Assembly (NCBI GenBank): GCA_002786025.1
Contig: NHNW01000001.1
Span: 992,001 to 1,056,000 of the forward strand
Source: Zasmidium citrigriseum
Taxonomy: Eukaryota > Ascomycota > Dothideomycetes > Mycosphaerellales > Mycosphaerellaceae
Length of the DNA stretch: 64,000 bases
Direction: 5' to 3'
Shown: in pieces, positions 63,464 through 64,000 of the stretch
Layout: each line of letters starts with the position of its first letter
Numbering within the stretch: position 1 is the first letter of the stretch
Translations under genes and position numbers: made by a program
Notes under the pieces: model-generated
What the model was told of the DNA's origin: nothing
Seen by the model: only the letters and a program-made list of their open reading frames with translations
Databases searched by the model: none

Positions 63464-64000
63464 TGTTACTGCCTTCGGTGTGGATGGTGGAGTCCACTTT
63501 AGACTCTGAAACGCCGCCCCGGTGTTGAAGTTGTCAAGAAAAGGTCGTGTCTGCACTGGAACCCGTAGATGGTTCAGCTGATAATGGCATTGATATGGCG
63601 AGCTGCGGTGGAGTGTGATTGTTTGTTGATCCTAGCTTATCAATCCTGGCCGCGGCGGTAGCTAGGCCGGAAGTTGCTTGCCCCTCCCCCGCTCCTTCCG
63701 GATTGGGAAGTCGTAGCCGCTCGGCCAAGTGAATGCAAGAGCTGCCTTCGTACACTTTCCCAAATACATTACCGACACCACAAGCCATCCTCCGTCTGCT
63801 GTGCGCGCGTACCGAATCTCGCATTCAGGACCGCGTATAGCTTCAGGAGACTTTATGGATTAAGAATCCTGCTCTTCTCCTGGACCAACGCCAAGCATCA
63901 ATCCTCTAGGACACATGTATCTTCCTTACTCATCAGTCCCTATTCCATGAGATTGACAGGTCCGACCAAAGCAGCTCGCTGATTACCAGAATGGCAGATC
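63464..64000. other. Promoter side of the amidase gene and window end
   Basis: No gene is supported in the last 537 nt. Frames on both strands here (for example 63674-63982 plus) have no domain and probably are chance. The next gene must lie beyond the window. Confidence 0.55.

Overview
This is a nuclear genome window from a filamentous ascomycete (Pezizomycotina). Most genes are single-exon or carry a few 47-70 nt introns with GTRAGT-type donors, GCTAAC/GCTGAC-like branch sites and YAG acceptors. Fungal-specific families are common: a CFEM protein, a Zn2Cys6 regulator, DUF3176-like and DUF7918-like proteins, MTR2, and an ER class I mannosidase. A Dothideomycete, perhaps Mycosphaerellales, is my inference from the style of the genes; no rRNA or mitochondrial marker is present to prove it. 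I found no tRNA, rRNA, CRISPR array or intact transposon.

Layout. 1-1180 is the N-terminal part of an SMP-LTD lipid-transfer protein (minus strand, running off the left edge). It is followed by a Zn2Cys6 regulator (2382-5243), a C2-domain protein (6415-8334), a very large disordered protein (10816-14862) and a convergent amino-acid permease (15752-17642). From about 17.6 to 25.2 kb is a gene-poor stretch whose only convincing gene is a small cysteine-rich secreted protein (21781-22248). Then come a single-pass membrane protein (25159-25767), an FAD oxidoreductase beside an ACS-family MFS transporter (26689-31343), a DUF3176-like membrane protein (31844-34107) and a small conidiation-type protein (34811-35177). 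Diverged copies of a short repeat lie on both sides of the transporter/membrane-protein pair.

The middle is housekeeping-rich: a degenerate RNase III-like protein with three C-terminal repeats, divergent from a CFEM protein; an AAA ATPase; a GH47 mannosidase; a small membrane protein; a DUF7918-like nuclear protein; and divergent MTR2 and ribosomal protein L38. RPB11 and a nitronate monooxygenase are also divergent, and lie between two uncharacterised relatives (50063-51124 and 53704-55623). Each of these two carries two HMG-box-like blocks sharing an exact W-x10-W spacing; this is the most novel-looking item in the window.

The right end (56666-63463) groups an adenylation-domain-only NRPS-like enzyme, a DHA1 drug-exporter-type MFS, a SnoaL-like protein and a GC-AG-intron amidase. 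It looks like a small, uncharacterised metabolite locus: activation of a carboxylic acid, a small tailoring or cyclase-type protein, amide hydrolysis and export.
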